From the NCBI GenBank assembly GCA_037179385.1, contig CM074188.1:21283318-21347317 (forward strand): a stretch of 64,000 bases of DNA, read 5' to 3'. Shown in pieces: positions 22,201-33,926 of the stretch. This stretch comes from Holothuria scabra. Its lineage: Eukaryota > Echinodermata > Holothuroidea > Aspidochirotida > Holothuriidae. Position 1 is the stretch's first letter; every line of letters begins with the position of its first letter. The notes beneath the pieces were generated by a model, which made no database searches, had not been told where the DNA came from, and worked only from the letters and a program-made list of their open reading frames with translations. Made by a program: the position numbers and the translations under genes.

Positions 22201-24020
22201 GTAATAACATATGAAAGGTAAAAAAGCGATATTAAAATAAATATTAAAACGTCGGGAATGAAAACAGTAGGCTGTATATTCACATAAAATTAAGGTAAAC
22301 AAAACAGAACAATTCTGTAATTCGATTTTACAGTAGACTTTTGTAAACTAATTTACATGCAAAAACTGTAAAGAAAAAAAAACCCTTAATGTTTTTTCAT
22401 GATTACAGTCTGGCTGTAAAAAAAAACATTATTTGGTTGGAAAAAAATTTGCCATAAAAATTATGTAAATTTACAGAGAAATTTTTTAACAGTGTAGCTG
22501 ATAATTGAAAAGGAAATGCAGTCATGTATGACGGAACTCAGCCTCGTCCACACTATGAGACGCGACTTACTGCGACGAGACTGCCGTGTTGCTGTGAGCG
22601 ACTGACGATTAGAACTCGTCCTAACTAGATTTAAGGGCAAAGTGTCCACCCTATGCAAATAGTAGCTAGGAGTTGAGTCGCATTGAGTCCCATAGTGTGG
22701 ACGCGGCTTAAAGTACATAATATTGTATTAACTTTTGCAGTCTTGGATTACTGTGACAGATATAACTGCCTTTCGTTTGTTTTGACATGTAAATATTTAT
22801 TCAGGAGTTTCATATGATTTTTCAGTGAAAGCAAGTTGGGCCGGCAACCGCCCTTTTACCAGTTGTGGCGCACTAGCTTGTTTTCCCTGTTCCAATCAGT
22901 TTGATATGAATGGCTGGCAGTTTAAAAACGGACATGAAGTATCCATTACTGACTTAATTTGAAATTGCGCCCTCTTCCTTCCGCTACAAGATTCCAAGAT
23001 TTCCGATTTAGTAAAGTGAACAATTGCCAGGCGCGTAGCCAGGGTTGTGTCATGGGGAAGGGTTTTTGTGTCATGAGTGGGTTTGGAGGCACAATATGAG
23101 GTAAAATCCTAAGGATAGAAAGAAAAACGGCTATTTTAGGTGTTTTTGCATTGCAAGGCTGGGTCATGGGGTGGTTCTGACTCCCCAAACCCTCTCCCCG
23201 TGGCTACGCCACTGACAATTGCTATAGTACATTGCGGTGCAGAAATACGTGTGAGGAGGGAGAGAGGAGTCTAGCTGGGCATTTGTCATAAACCGTCAAT
23301 GTCTTTGCTTCTACTCCCTCTTCCCATCCCAAGTGTGCTCTTTGTAGAAGGTGCACAGTTTAACCATGGAGATAAAGAGCTAATAGATCCATTATTTAAC
23401 AAGGCATTTTACTCACAATAGCACGGTGCAATGTGATTCACTTCCTCTTTCCCTACGATCCGAAATTCTAGTCGCGGCGCCGCTCCATGAATAAATCCTG
23501 GTGGAGGTTTAAGAACCAATTAAGGAGAAAAATTTACAAATTTGAAAAGGTCGTAACTCGTAAACATCCTGATTATTGCTCTTCTTATCTACAAAAAATC
23601 AGCAAATGCATGCTTGATTTCGGTCATGTTTATCCCGAAAGTGTTTTGCTGGGATGAGGAATTGGTTTTCTCTGGAAAGTCATTGTAGATGACATGTTCT
23701 GTGAAACTACAACGAACTCAATTCCACGAATTTTTAATTGCATATCAGAATCTGAAAGATTGATTCTTCCCTCAAAATTTAATCACAATCGTTATTTTCA
23801 TCTTTTTGTAGGAAAAGGCTCTCCAAAAGAAACATCATCTTGCGACGTTGCGAAACCATTCTCAGAACTGAGCCCTTCCATTCGAGTTGGACTGATATCA
23901 GGGGACTATTCGAGGACACGGGCATACTTTTATGAAAACATGCGTCTTGTTACATCTGTACCACAGGTGACGATGGAAGAAACAACCTATGCATCTCCAC
24001 TACGTGACATGGATTATTAG
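19080..24020 (+). CDS. TIMP/tensilin-like secreted NTR-domain protein (3 exons)
   Basis: Joining 19080-19212, 21085-21276 and 23812-24020 gives 177 residues, with both introns in phase 1 and GT...AG ends. Residues 1-25 form a signal peptide (hydrophobic core LNLVNFLVPSLA; AES before Cys26 fits the -3/-1 rule). The predicted mature start C-I-C-P-P matches the Cys1-x-Cys3 N-terminus of TIMPs, whose Cys1 chelates the metalloprotease zinc. A single NTR/OB-fold domain follows (YKGTIVDAV, YDVMVREVF, ECGVIGLQKGIYLFQGKG, SSCDV). Cysteines at 26, 28, 40, 95 and 119 fit TIMP positions 1, 3, 13, 72 and 101, but the sixth (TIMP position about 126) is Leu in RVGL. No six-cysteine TIMP C-domain follows; the last 45 residues are unlike it and end in TAG. 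A CAG/GTGACG site near 23965 could be an alternative donor to unseen exons. Tensilins, the TIMP-like collagen-stiffening proteins of sea cucumbers, are the relatives I would compare first; inhibitor activity is not established. Confidence 0.8.
19958..19978 (+). repeat. Shared 21-base stem-loop word, copy 1
   Basis: The core GCTTCTTCGGGAAGC forms a 5-bp stem with a TTCGG loop. The same 21 bases occur exactly at 36094-36114, just after the U2-like sequence. Flanks differ, so it is not part of an obvious long repeat. Confidence 0.6.
20150..20427. mobile_element. MITE with CAGTGGCGTGACTAG-type terminal repeats, intron 1
   Basis: The left end TCAGTGGCGTGACTAGGATT pairs with the reverse complement of the right end AATTCTGGCTAGTTACACCA plus CTG. 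At about 275 bases with no coding capacity it is a non-autonomous DNA element. The same CAGTGGCGTAG signature ends the elements at 23030-23213 and 54971-55768. Confidence 0.6.
21085..21276 (+). CDS. TIMP-like gene, coding exon 2 (core of the NTR domain)
   Basis: Acceptor ATAAACAG ends at 21084 and donor GTAAGT starts at 21277. The 192-base exon is phase 1 at both ends and encodes SYKGTIVDAV to YLFQ, including Cys95. Its reading frame joins exons 1 and 3 exactly, which strongly supports the model. Confidence 0.85.
21532..22494 (-). mobile_element. 963-bp non-autonomous TIR element, copy A (intron 2)
   Basis: Left end CACTGTTAAAAATTTCTGTA, right end with the inverse ...TTTTTTAACAGTG. The interior is rich in CTGTAAATTTACAG words and has no transposase frame. 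It matches 46225-47579 along its whole length in the opposite orientation, except that copy B carries about 390 extra bases. The right flank is TA, the left flank TT. It is likely mobilised by an unlinked transposase. Confidence 0.8.
22541..22709. mobile_element. 169-bp MITE with CGTCCACACTATG ends
   Basis: Left end GCCTCGTCCACACTATGAGA and right end with the inverse CCCATAGTGTGGACGCGGCT; further inner bases (GCGACT / AGTCGC) also pair. No open frame of note. It lies about 46 bases from the end of copy A in the same intron. Confidence 0.6.
22838..22907 (+). repeat. SINE-like repeat family S, copy 3 (partial)
   Basis: Contains GTTGGGCCGGCAACCGCC, TTTTACCAGTTGTGGCGCAC and TAGCTTGTTTTCCCTGTTCC, matching the middle of family S. 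It is more diverged than copies 1 and 5. Confidence 0.45.
23030..23213. mobile_element. MITE with GGCGCGTAGCCAGGG / CCGTGGCTACGCCACTG ends
   Basis: About 184 bases, with a left end CAGGCGCGTAGCCAGGGTTG and a right end CCCGTGGCTACGCCACTG that are imperfect inverse copies. Internal GTGTCATG words occur near the left. It belongs to the CAGTGGCGTAG-ended group and lies in intron 2 of the TIMP-like gene. Confidence 0.55.
23812..24020 (+). CDS. TIMP-like gene, coding exon 3 (NTR end, novel tail, stop)
   Basis: Acceptor TTTTTGTAG ends at 23811. The exon opens with phase 1, completes the glycine codon of YLFQGKG, and runs through SSCDVAKPFSELSPSIRVGL into a 45-residue tail ending YASPLRDMDY and TAG. 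The CAG/GTGACG site near 23965 is a possible alternative donor. A polyadenylation-type AATAAA lies at 24502-24507. Confidence 0.75.
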
Positions 24021-25600
24021 TCTTCTAAATACAAGCTTTTAACCTTTTTACTCACATTGACGTAGAAAGAGGAGGACCAGGGGCCAACGATCGAATTTTG
24101 AAAAAAAAAAACTTGTAATGAAAGAATGAAACTTGACTTCAAATGGTGCCCTATGTTGCAGAAGATTATATATGATGGTACCAAAAATATTTCAAAGAGG
24201 AAGGGGAACCCCTCTCCTTAGACCTCCCAAAGGTCATCTATAATAAGACCCAGCAATCAATGGCCACCACCAATCACAAATACTGGCTAGGCAAGGGTTA
24301 CCTCAAACCCAAACCTTGATAGAAAAAATTACTGGAAAATAATGACTTCTCTTATTTAGAAGAGAGATATAAGAGGTAATTTGGCCATAATCTGAAAGTC
24401 TGCAGTAATTCTTTCTTGTAACATAATGCAAAGATAAGTAAGTACTAATTTAATCCACAGTTATACTGACCGAAGACTGAAGCAGCCTTGAGCATCTCAA
24501 CAATAAAATAAGCACCTACATTTATCTAGCTAGAATTCTTTATTTCTCATTTTACTATATTATTTGTATTATTTGTATACAGTCTTCACGAAATATGGTT
24601 TGACTGATAAGTGTTGTTTCTTTTTGTTATTTTTTTGAGAATTAATAAAAGAAGCGAAAATTTTATCAACCGAACGAGTGACGTCTGTTTCAGGAGTGTA
24701 TTTTTATAAGATACTTGGACTTGTGGTCAGATTAAGTAAGAGGTGAAAGAGCTCTAGGGTGCGAAATCTTTTTAAAAGAGATCGATCTATACAAATGTTT
24801 TAGATCAATGGCAACTTGTACCTGTATACCATAGTGAGAGAAATATTCATGGGGTCTTCTCTTCAAGCCCGAGGTACTGCCTTATCCTTACTCCCCTTGA
24901 CTAAAAATCTTCCATACCTTCACAAACAGACCAGTACTTCCCTTCTTCATCATACATTACAATAAGCCCCAGCCACCTCCCTTTCACTAAGAGGAAGTGT
25001 CGTAAATCTTCATCTGGTTTACTCACTCCCTTACTCCACCAAAAAGACCCACTCTTTCCATATGACATAATATAGAGCGCGCTGTTAAATTTTAGAATAC
25101 TTGCGTCAAGTTATTTAATATCCATTTGATGATGAAGTGCCTGAATGACGAACAATCTGTGCATGCCCTATCTGCCTTTCAGTCTCAGTGACAGAGTGGC
25201 GTTCAAACAAAAGTGATATGAAGAAACGGTTGTAGAGTACGAGGTAAGGACTACTCAGAAAATGTGGCAACTCAATTGGCCTGCTCTGCCACTTTTCACC
25301 TGTTTCCTAGAGAAGAAAACTTCTTACGCCTATGGTCCAAATCTTCAAATGACACTCTAAAGGAAAGATTACCCCACCCAGCAGACGAGATTGCCCCTCC
25401 TTTAATACCTGGGTGGGAATTGCTCAATTATGATAATACAACCGTAAAACACCGGGGAAAAGAGCACTTATAATCCGAAATCAGAAGCACAATGCGCAAA
25501 ACACGATTACAAAAGGATTCCTGTTTTGAATTCTTGCCGAAGACAGACAAGAAATCATTGCGATGGATGTGACGTGGGTGGGTGCATGTGTATGAGTGTG
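24021..25600. other. 3' flank of the TIMP-like gene; no further gene recognised
   Basis: Probably includes the 3' untranslated region (AATAAA at 24502 and another in TTAATAAAAG near 24645). The open frame at 25264-25473 (69 codons) has no recognisable domain and I do not call it a gene. No TIMP C-domain-like exon was seen. Confidence 0.35.
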
Positions 25601-25604
25601 ACAC

Positions 25605-26110
25605 TTAACTTGTAAACGCGATATCTCAATGTAGATATCATCAGCTCTTATTCATATTTAATATTTTGGTGAAGGTCAAAGATCTTTTGAGGTTGTTAGC
25701 GTAACTGTGAAAACCTCTGTAATGGCCTGTGAACACTATATCTCAAAAGGGCAACGACTGACACTTTTCACACTTGGTAGGTAGAATTGGTATGTTGAGA
25801 GGAAAAACCTTATTGTTTTGGTGGAGGTCAAAGGTTAATTGAGTTTACCGGATGTTAATCGGCAAAACCCTTGAAGTTGACTTCAATTTCCATTTTTTCC
25901 CCTCTGGAGGTTTAAAGTTTGTTTGTAAGATTTTGCACATTTGGTCCTCAGAAAAAACTTTCCCTTATCCACGAAAAAAATTGCCCTACTCAATATCTTC
26001 CCAGACTAAAGGTCTAAATGGTTTTTAAACGCGATATCTGAAAATGAACGTCACTCTTCATATTTGGTACATAGATTCATTATTTGAAGGTTTAAATGTA
26101 GTTAAAAGTC
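25605..26110 (+). repeat. Degenerate tandem repeat (GCGATATCTCAA / GGAGGTCAAAGG)
   Basis: Three diverged units starting near 25612, 25733 and 26022 each carry a CGATATCT(C/G)A-like word, a TTCA-(T/C)A-TTTGGTA segment, and (in two) GGTGAAGGTCAAAG or GGTGGAGGTCAAAG. Spacing is irregular, so this is an old array. Confidence 0.5.
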
Positions 26111-26693
26111 GTCATTGCCATACATTTCTCAAAAGTTAATGTTAAATTCCTCCTTGCACAGTATTTTCGTGAATTTTTAAGTTTGTGAAAGGGAACCTAA
26201 AGTCTCACACCCCCAATAATTTCCCCATTGACTTACACACTAAATTAGCTCCCTTTCGAGGCCCCTGCAGCTTTGTCAAAGTTCACAGCTATTTCAAGAC
26301 ACCCATCCCTTGATAGCTGACAAGTTTCCCCATCATGGCACTACAAAATTTCCATACTGTTACGGGACGAGGCCTCCTTAGTTTCCAGTGCAGATCCTGC
26401 ACACCAAGACCGACCCCAAACCGTATACTTTAACTCCTGTTGCCCCAACCACAAAGGCATAAACTACTAAACAAGCCAACAACAATAATTCACAAGAAAG
26501 TTTTGCTATATGTAAACAACATCAAGCTTCTGCCTGTTGTATTGAGTCATTTACCTTGGGTTTGAATTGATAAGATTACATGACATGGATTTACACTTAC
26601 CCTTAAATTAACAACAATGCGAGTTTGACTACACAGCTTAACCTCCACCCCTGTGGCCACTTGGTATGCATAATAGGTAATAACAAGCTTAGC

Positions 26694-26941
26694 TATATAA
26701 GTAATGTGATATGGGCCCAAATGTCTTAACTTACTCCTAGTCTAGGCCTAGCGTGTGTACACACTGTCACTACAGTACTGGTCAGTTTCTGCTGGAAATC
26801 GAAGGGCTGGTTTTTCCCCCCACAACTTTAGTGGTCGCGAAGATGCTGTTTCTTGACGCGATACTATGGCTTCTAATATCAAAAGGCGCGACTAGACAGT
26901 TCCTTGGGCTTTACTCATCTCGATTGGCTCACACCGTATAA
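26694..26941 (+). promoter_or_regulatory. Possible promoter and signal-peptide exon (weak)
   Basis: TATATAA at 26694-26700 is followed by an ATG at 26843 whose frame starts MLFLDAILWLLISKG, which resembles a signal peptide, and stops at 26941 without a good donor. It could be the first exon of the receptor-like gene downstream or just chance; nothing links it to any other exon. Confidence 0.15.
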
Positions 26942-29900
26942 CGTACGGACTGTATGGGGGCGAGTTGGTCTGGAATCCATCCTCACTAAGTAGGCTCGGA
27001 GCCTACCATACGTAATGCACCGGGGACGACATGGCAGTACCCTAGAGCCGGGTGCACTGGGTAATTACGTTAGTGCACCGTTAGACAATACAGTAGAATG
27101 TTAGTGTCCCTGAGTTAATGAACTTAGTTCCTTCTGCAACCTGGATACTATACCTCCATTTGATCGGTTGTTGATACTGTCCGCCTGGATGCTTGATTAC
27201 AGGCACAGTTTTGATTATTCTGGGTCCAGGAAACAAGACTAAATGGCCATCTTTAGATCAATAATGGCACACACCCCAGTAAGTCTCTCGTCTCCAACCA
27301 AGACCAAGCGTACTCCCCTCGACTCGCTTAGAAGTTTCGCTAACAGCACTTGCTTCCAGCTCCCGCGATATAGGCCACGTGACTACGGCTTCTAGAAATT
27401 TCTCTTTCTGTTCTATCCAATAGAAGAGCTTCTCCAGGTGAATAGTCAACACAGGTACATGAATAAATATGACATTATATATAGCCTTGGCAGTCGAGGG
27501 TAAATGAATACGTAAAAGACTTTCACTGCATTACAGCCAGTTACCAGAAATAAATATTGACCAATCTTCCCTCTGAAAGAAATGTTTCACGTCACAATAC
27601 CATGACCGTTTAGATTTTGAGCTAGAAGGACTTAAAGTTTTTGTAGGGTACACCCACCCCTAGCCTCTTCACAAAAACGGAAAATCTCCGCCATTTGACA
27701 GCAATTTTTTAAACAGTCAAAATCACCATCAATCTTACCCAAATTTTCAACATCCACACTCTGGCAAGTACTCTTTCACATTCATGGACTTTCATCACCC
27801 AGCTGGCAGGTTATCTTGACAAATTTTGGTCAAAACCAGAGCTAAAAGGACTACTTCTTTGAGGGTGTGCACTTGACGCTCTAGAACACTACTCTAATGG
27901 AGTAGTGAGACCCTAAATATAGGCAGTATACACGCAGCTGTGTAGTTAATGAAGTCAATTGACCACTTCTCTAGCATTCCCGCCTTTTTTCAGATCTGCG
28001 CAAATGAGATTTCGCGGACCTGTGACTGACAAGTGGGCTCCCCCTATATATTGAATAATGTATAAGTAGACGTATAAATGGCTACAATGACACGGTAAGT
28101 GGGTATTTTTATCTTTCCTCCTCTTAGAAATCAAAGATTTATTAGTTTTTTCCAAACATATCATACAAGAATATGCTCCCGAAAAGAGGCAGTCGATTCT
28201 TATGTATCAAATAAGGACCTCAAACTTTGCGAGTACCTGACTCATTTAGCGATTCAAAGTGATGTTTTTCTATCACTGTTTGTAGATTACAGCATAGGCT
28301 TTCAGTCAATACCAAAATCACGTAGTTTAATTTACGAATTTATTTGTAAACACCGATAAGCCCGGAGCAACATTTACTGTACAATATGTATGTGCGTGTA
28401 GTGTATACAATGAATGTATACACATACTGTACAGAACAACAGCATGCATAGTCATACACACGTAACGTTGCTTGATCATTGTAATTTGTATTAACTTTAG
28501 TACTAACTAACGCCTTAATTGTTCGAAAACCATTTATTTCGTAGGTCATCATCACATTTACAATTGAGAATATTGGAGTAGCTTTCTTCATGAAGTTTAA
28601 GATGCATAAGTGCAGTTATATACAAGTCAAGCAACGAAGGACGTGAGATTTAATGTGGACAATACTAGTATTAGTATTATAGTAATGTACAGTGGCCTAC
28701 TGTAAATTAGTTTTAGGCACATATATCAATCATGTTTTCAGTACCATTTCTCAGCTGCTATAGCTACTGTAAGATTATATAAAGCAGACTAATTCTAAGA
28801 TTAAATATATAGTTTAGCTTTAGGTTCCTCTTCAGTCTAGCTTATTAAACTGTAGGGTTTCTCTTTCACTGGTGCATGCTACATGGAAAAGATATCCAGA
28901 AACTAAACCCTGTCTCCAAAAATGCTGTTTAATTGTATATTTTGTCCATTTTGTTATGTACCGGTATTCAAGTCAAGCTATAATTAGAGCACCTCATTAA
29001 TGCTGAGAGTATAAAATTAGTCGTGGACTTGAAAAAGGATTGGACATTGATACTTTTAGATATTTCTCAGCTTTCTTGCATGGGTATTGTAGTGACATGG
29101 TACCTCAGTCATCATTTTTACTTCTGTCAGGCCTATGATTTGAGCCTGCAGGGAGTTTTGCTGGTCTCAGAGGCTGCAAGATCTCTTTGCAGAATTAATT
29201 AGTCAACTATTATTGGTGCATGCACTCTGTGAACAGTTCATGTTGTGAGTGTACTGATATACACATATTGTAGGTTAGTTGCATAGGACTCTTTATTCTG
29301 TTCACAAAAGTTGTGACATTAAATTTTCAATGTTTATGAAATACTGTACTGTATGTTTAGTATACTTGTACAGTGCTAGTCTATTGGCTATATTCATGTA
29401 ATCTAAATTCCACCCAGTTTTAAAATTACATGTTGTTTACAAACTGGAGATCAATTAAGATGTCTGTTGTGTATGCTATGTGGGAACTTTCAGTGCTTCT
29501 GTCACTCAGTACTTCCACTGATTTGTTTTCATTCAAACATACCTTTAAATTTTGTAACTTATTTTTCTCCTTCATGGATACTATATGGCAATTTTACAGC
29601 AAAAGTTTATGTGTTATATTTGAAGAAACTTATTGCACAGAAGTGAAACGTAGCCATTTGATGTATGATACCATTTGTTTCATGATTTTACATGTCACTG
29701 GAATGTTAAGCCCATGCATGTATGCTCATTGCTCTGTGACGGTGTATTGTATGTAAACTGGTATCCATGCAGGCTTGTGTACCAAGAAAAACGAAATGTT
29801 CCTTTAACTTTATTTACTCTGGCTTGAAGTCCCAAAAGCTGACCTCAACGTGGTGCTAGAGTGGCAACTACTGATTATCAGGAATAAGCTGTGTCTGTTG

Positions 29901-32671
29901 ACTTAAACACACACTTCCATGTGCACACTATGGTAGCCTGGCTGCTTTCTAAAATAATTTTTGTGCATGATCTTAAAGATATGAAAATTCTGTACATTCA
30001 TGCCGAGACACTTTCAATTGTATCGTCAATGGACTGGCCAATTTTCTGATGTTCAGGAGGCTAACAAGCTTATTGGGCAACATATACATGTATGTACATG
30101 GTTTCAATTTCTGCATTATTCTTTATGTTGATTACTGAGGACCTATCAACATACTTGTAATGATGATATGAGGTCTGGTGTCAGTGATACGAGTTAATTA
30201 TACAGTTTTCCATAGCATGTAGTCCAATTAAAGCGCTGTACTTTCTTAAGACCATACAGGAGCATGCATGATAAACTTGGGTAAGTGGGGGTAGTACCAA
30301 CTTCAAACTGCTACACAATATAATTCCCTTTCTTCCGACATTGCGGTGTCCGAGTCGGTCTAGTAGGGCCTGCAATTTATCATGCTCCTTGTAAAGCATT
30401 GCTTCCCTGTGTAAATTGGCTTGAATTTACAAGTAAATGTAAGTAATAATTAGCAAAGTAGGCTGGTGGGTATGCCTGGCTGGTATAGTATTCCCATTCA
30501 CACAGCTCATTTTTTTTTTAAATTAACATTTGACTGGAGTGCCACAATTTTCAAGTAAGGTGATAAATTAACACTTTGGTTTAAACAAGTCTCAGCTTTT
30601 CCTTTTTATGCAAGCAGATACAATTTTGTAAGGTAGGCATACAACAGTTTGTATTTTGCCCACTAGTTACTTTATGACATGTGCACAGTATACAGCCCAC
30701 CACGCTTTATTATGCCCCTTCACTGAAGTACACACTTTCTTGTTAAATTTGTATCTGGCATTGGTTCAAATATTTACGAAGTGGCATAGACCAAAACCAA
30801 AATCTGTCGATAAAACAGTACATTTCGAGCAAGGGAATGTTTCTAAACGTTGCTAACGTAAATGGCTTTAATTTAACGTTACTTGTATACAGATGACCAG
30901 TAGTCATTTCGCGTAAATAGGCCTGCTATATGTGTATGTACTCTGGACGCCCCAGTCGATTCGCCGACGCTTTTACCGAGTACCTGACTCATTTACGAGA
31001 GTTTTTGGTACAAACGTGGTACCAATAGAAAGAAAACAAAATTTTTCTTCAATATAAGTAAAAACTGTGTAGTTTTAAGTAACATATAAACAAATCTGGA
31101 CAATTTTACGGAACATTCAAAACCCATTTTCGACGTTCCATAAATCGGCAAAAAATTCACACTTTTACTTATTCTCGTAACCAAAACTGTACCCGGGGAG
31201 TATTTTTGAGATCTTCTCCAGTGGTTTTTATGGATTTGATAATTTAGTAGTCAGTAATTAATGAGATAATTGGCTTGTAAAATCATAACTTTTAGCTTAT
31301 TAGTATTCGCAGCCCTATGACGTCATGAAACGTCATGCATAAAATGTAAGAGACGGAAGCTCTTTTCGAGCAGTTGCGATCCGACTGTAGGCTATATCGA
31401 AAATAAAGAAGAGGTCAAAGTTCAAATGAGCTGCAATTGGATTTGATCTATTGCTTTCTAACGTATTGTGTATTACATGTTAGAAAAGATTGTATACCCT
31501 TTTTTATGTACATAAATTGTATTCAGTTCAGGAGCAGTTTAAATGACTTCAAAACCTGGCCAGACAAAGTCAATCGAAGCAAACATAGCTTTCAGGGGCA
31601 AACAAATTTTTCAGGAGATTAAATGTTTAAAAACGTATGAAGTCAATGTTAACTTGAAACGTTGTAGCATCTGAAATTTTGAGGAGACCCCTCCCCCTCC
31701 CCTTAGCTATACTGGTCTGTCTACAAGAGGTTTGGGCGTGATATGCTGGGAAATTCGTTTAGTATCGAGATATGTAGTGTTGAGATTCCCAACTCCAAGG
31801 ACTGCCCTTGTTTTGCTATTATTTTGTTTGTTTTGGTTTTTCCATTATTTGTTATGTGTTTTTCAATCAATGTGGGAATAGATAAACTTCTTCAGTAAAA
31901 TGGTCTCCTTTGCTATTGTTTCAAGGAGACAAAGGTTGCGACCATATTGGTTTAAGTGTTGTTAATGATGATTAAAGGCAATACGTAGTCACCCCAAAAC
32001 TTCGTGAAGAATAAAATCAATTAACTCCTGCAAATTCTTTTACTAACCTCATAAGCCTACCTCCGAAGATGTTTTGGTAAAGAAGGTGTTATTTATTGAT
32101 TTAAAATATGGAAAATGATTTATAGGAAATATTTCTGGTTTAAGATGACAGGGTACCCTAATTCAAATTAGGGAAACTGCATTTTCCCTGTAAATAACTG
32201 CCATCGAGCATTAGGATACAGTTTTTGGTGAACCAAAATGTAGCCTAAATTGCATACCTTTCTAAGATTGCAAAGTGCGCCATCGATAACACGAATTTAC
32301 CGGTAGAGCTAATACTTACATGGCTGGAACGTGGCAGTGAGCAGTGTTACGTATGTACGGAACGTTTATACTATCAGTAAAAGAGTAACACCTTCCTTCA
32401 CGGATTACTGCTTCTCACCGGCAGGATGCACAGAATATAGTTTTAGAGATATTCACCCAAAAGGTACTAAGGTAAAAATGTCCGGTTATTAATAAATTTC
32501 TTTGCATCTATTAATATTTCAAACGTTTTAGACAGTCCTTTGTTTAGACTGAGCTGATAACAGGCTAGGTCGAAGTCTCTCCACTCAAAATGCTTTTTTC
32601 ATATTCTAGTATGACCATTAGGATAGCAGATGTAACAGTAGGCAAACTATTTGGCAAAGTTACACTCCCTC
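26942..32671. other. No gene recognised
   Basis: Long non-coding-looking stretch. A more GC-rich patch at 26750-27430 has CCAAT-type words on both strands and could be regulatory. The 28-31 kb part has few obvious repeats and could include untranslated sequence; its short frames (28099-28359, 29430-29756) show no domain. No RNA gene was recognised. Confidence 0.3.
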
Positions 32672-32958
32672 CATGGGCGTCCGCAGGTATGGGCAAGGGG
32701 GGCACTTGCCCCCCCCCCCCCCCTGGAAAATTAAAAATTTGAAAAAACGTATAAAAATCAAAGCAAAAACCAGAACAAAACGTGTTTTCCAAGTTTCTAT
32801 GCGAAAAATAGGCTTTAAAAATGCCATTTCCGGCGATCTGGGAGGCATTTTGGGCTGAAATTTTCGCATGCTTTGTGTCAATTCATGGTGACTTGGAGGT
32901 TTTGCCCCTCCCTAGAAATTTTGCCCCCCCCCCCTGACTTTTTCTGCGGACGCCCATG
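32672..32958. mobile_element. 287-bp MITE with perfect CATGGGCGTCCGCAG ends
   Basis: The first 15 bases CATGGGCGTCCGCAG and the last 15 CTGCGGACGCCCATG are exact reverse complements. G- and C-runs lie just inside both ends. The interior GCCATTTCCGGCGATCTGG and AAATTTTCGCATGC is a diverged form of the GCGCC-type repeat of 11461-11580, tying that repeat to an inverted-repeat element. Confidence 0.7.
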
Positions 32959-33578
32959 ACTCCCTCTCCCATCCCCTCGTCAACTAGATACATGTAGACT
33001 GGGTCACCAGGCTCTCACATAAACTATGTACAAAGTAAAGAGTTTTAAAAGGGGATGGGGTTAGAGAAATGTAATTACCACAGCCTTAGAAGTATGGTTC
33101 GGTATCCCGATCAATATACATGGCCGATTTGGATCAATGTGTAAATTATCTAGTTTTTACCTTTCGTGCATAATTTTTCATTGGTTAATTTTACAACAAT
33201 TGAAATAGCATTGTAAAAAAATCTTTTGCCCCGTGTTTACTACATCGGTGTATAATTTTATAGATGTAGGCTATACTAACGCCGGCTTATAGTCAACTCA
33301 GACTCAATTGTCAAACATATTTTATATACTATAGTCATTTCTGTGACGGTTTATGTTCACTGGAAGGAAAGTTGAGCAAACATACTCAAGGTTGTGGAAA
33401 CATAGCCTCCTCCAATCTATTGAGCAAGCTTCGCTGAATTTATTGGGCAATTTGATACAACAATGATGGTTTGCCCAACCTTTAGTAATGTCCTCCCTCA
33501 AAAATTAAGCATTTACTATGTTTGCTCAACTCAAAGTGTAACTACATTTGCGTGCTTCACTCGTATTGCAGTACATCA
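32959..33578. other. No gene recognised
   Basis: AT-rich spacer; TTTGCCCAACC and TTTGCTCAAC words recur near 33430-33530 but without a clear element boundary. Confidence 0.3.
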
Positions 33579-33926
33579 AGTGGCGGCACTACGGTGGGGC
33601 AAGTAGGGGTAATTGCCCCTCCCCGATTTTGTCCTTTCTCCCACTTCCCCCACTCCCCCAAGTCAGGTCAGTCAGGAGCCGGATGGTTAACCGAAAAAAT
33701 AAATAATATACCCCTCCTAAGCCTTCATTCCCATTCAGTGATATGCTATAACCTCAAAGCTTCGGGCCGCTTCGCCTCTGGACCCACACCCCCACGAAAG
33801 GACACCTCGGGCTCGGTTTCAAGCTGCGCCCGATAGTTTCCCAAAACATTATCCTTTGCCTCTAGTTTGACCCCCCCCCCCCTCTCCTCCTCCTTCCAAG
33901 TTTTAACATTCTGGCGCCGCCATTGA
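33579..33926. mobile_element. Probable MITE with GTGGCGGCAC / GCGCCGCCATTG ends
   Basis: The left end CAAGTGGCGGCACTACGG and the right end TTCTGGCGCCGCCATTGA are imperfect inverse copies about 345 bases apart. The interior has GGGGCAAGTAGGGGTAATTG and a long C-run. It resembles the G/C-run inverted-repeat elements elsewhere in the window. Confidence 0.45.

Noticed and set aside
28078..28140. ATG followed quickly by GTAAGT and a TCTTAG acceptor (possible tiny first exon)
   Set aside because: The implied intron would be only about 35 bases, too short for normal splicing.
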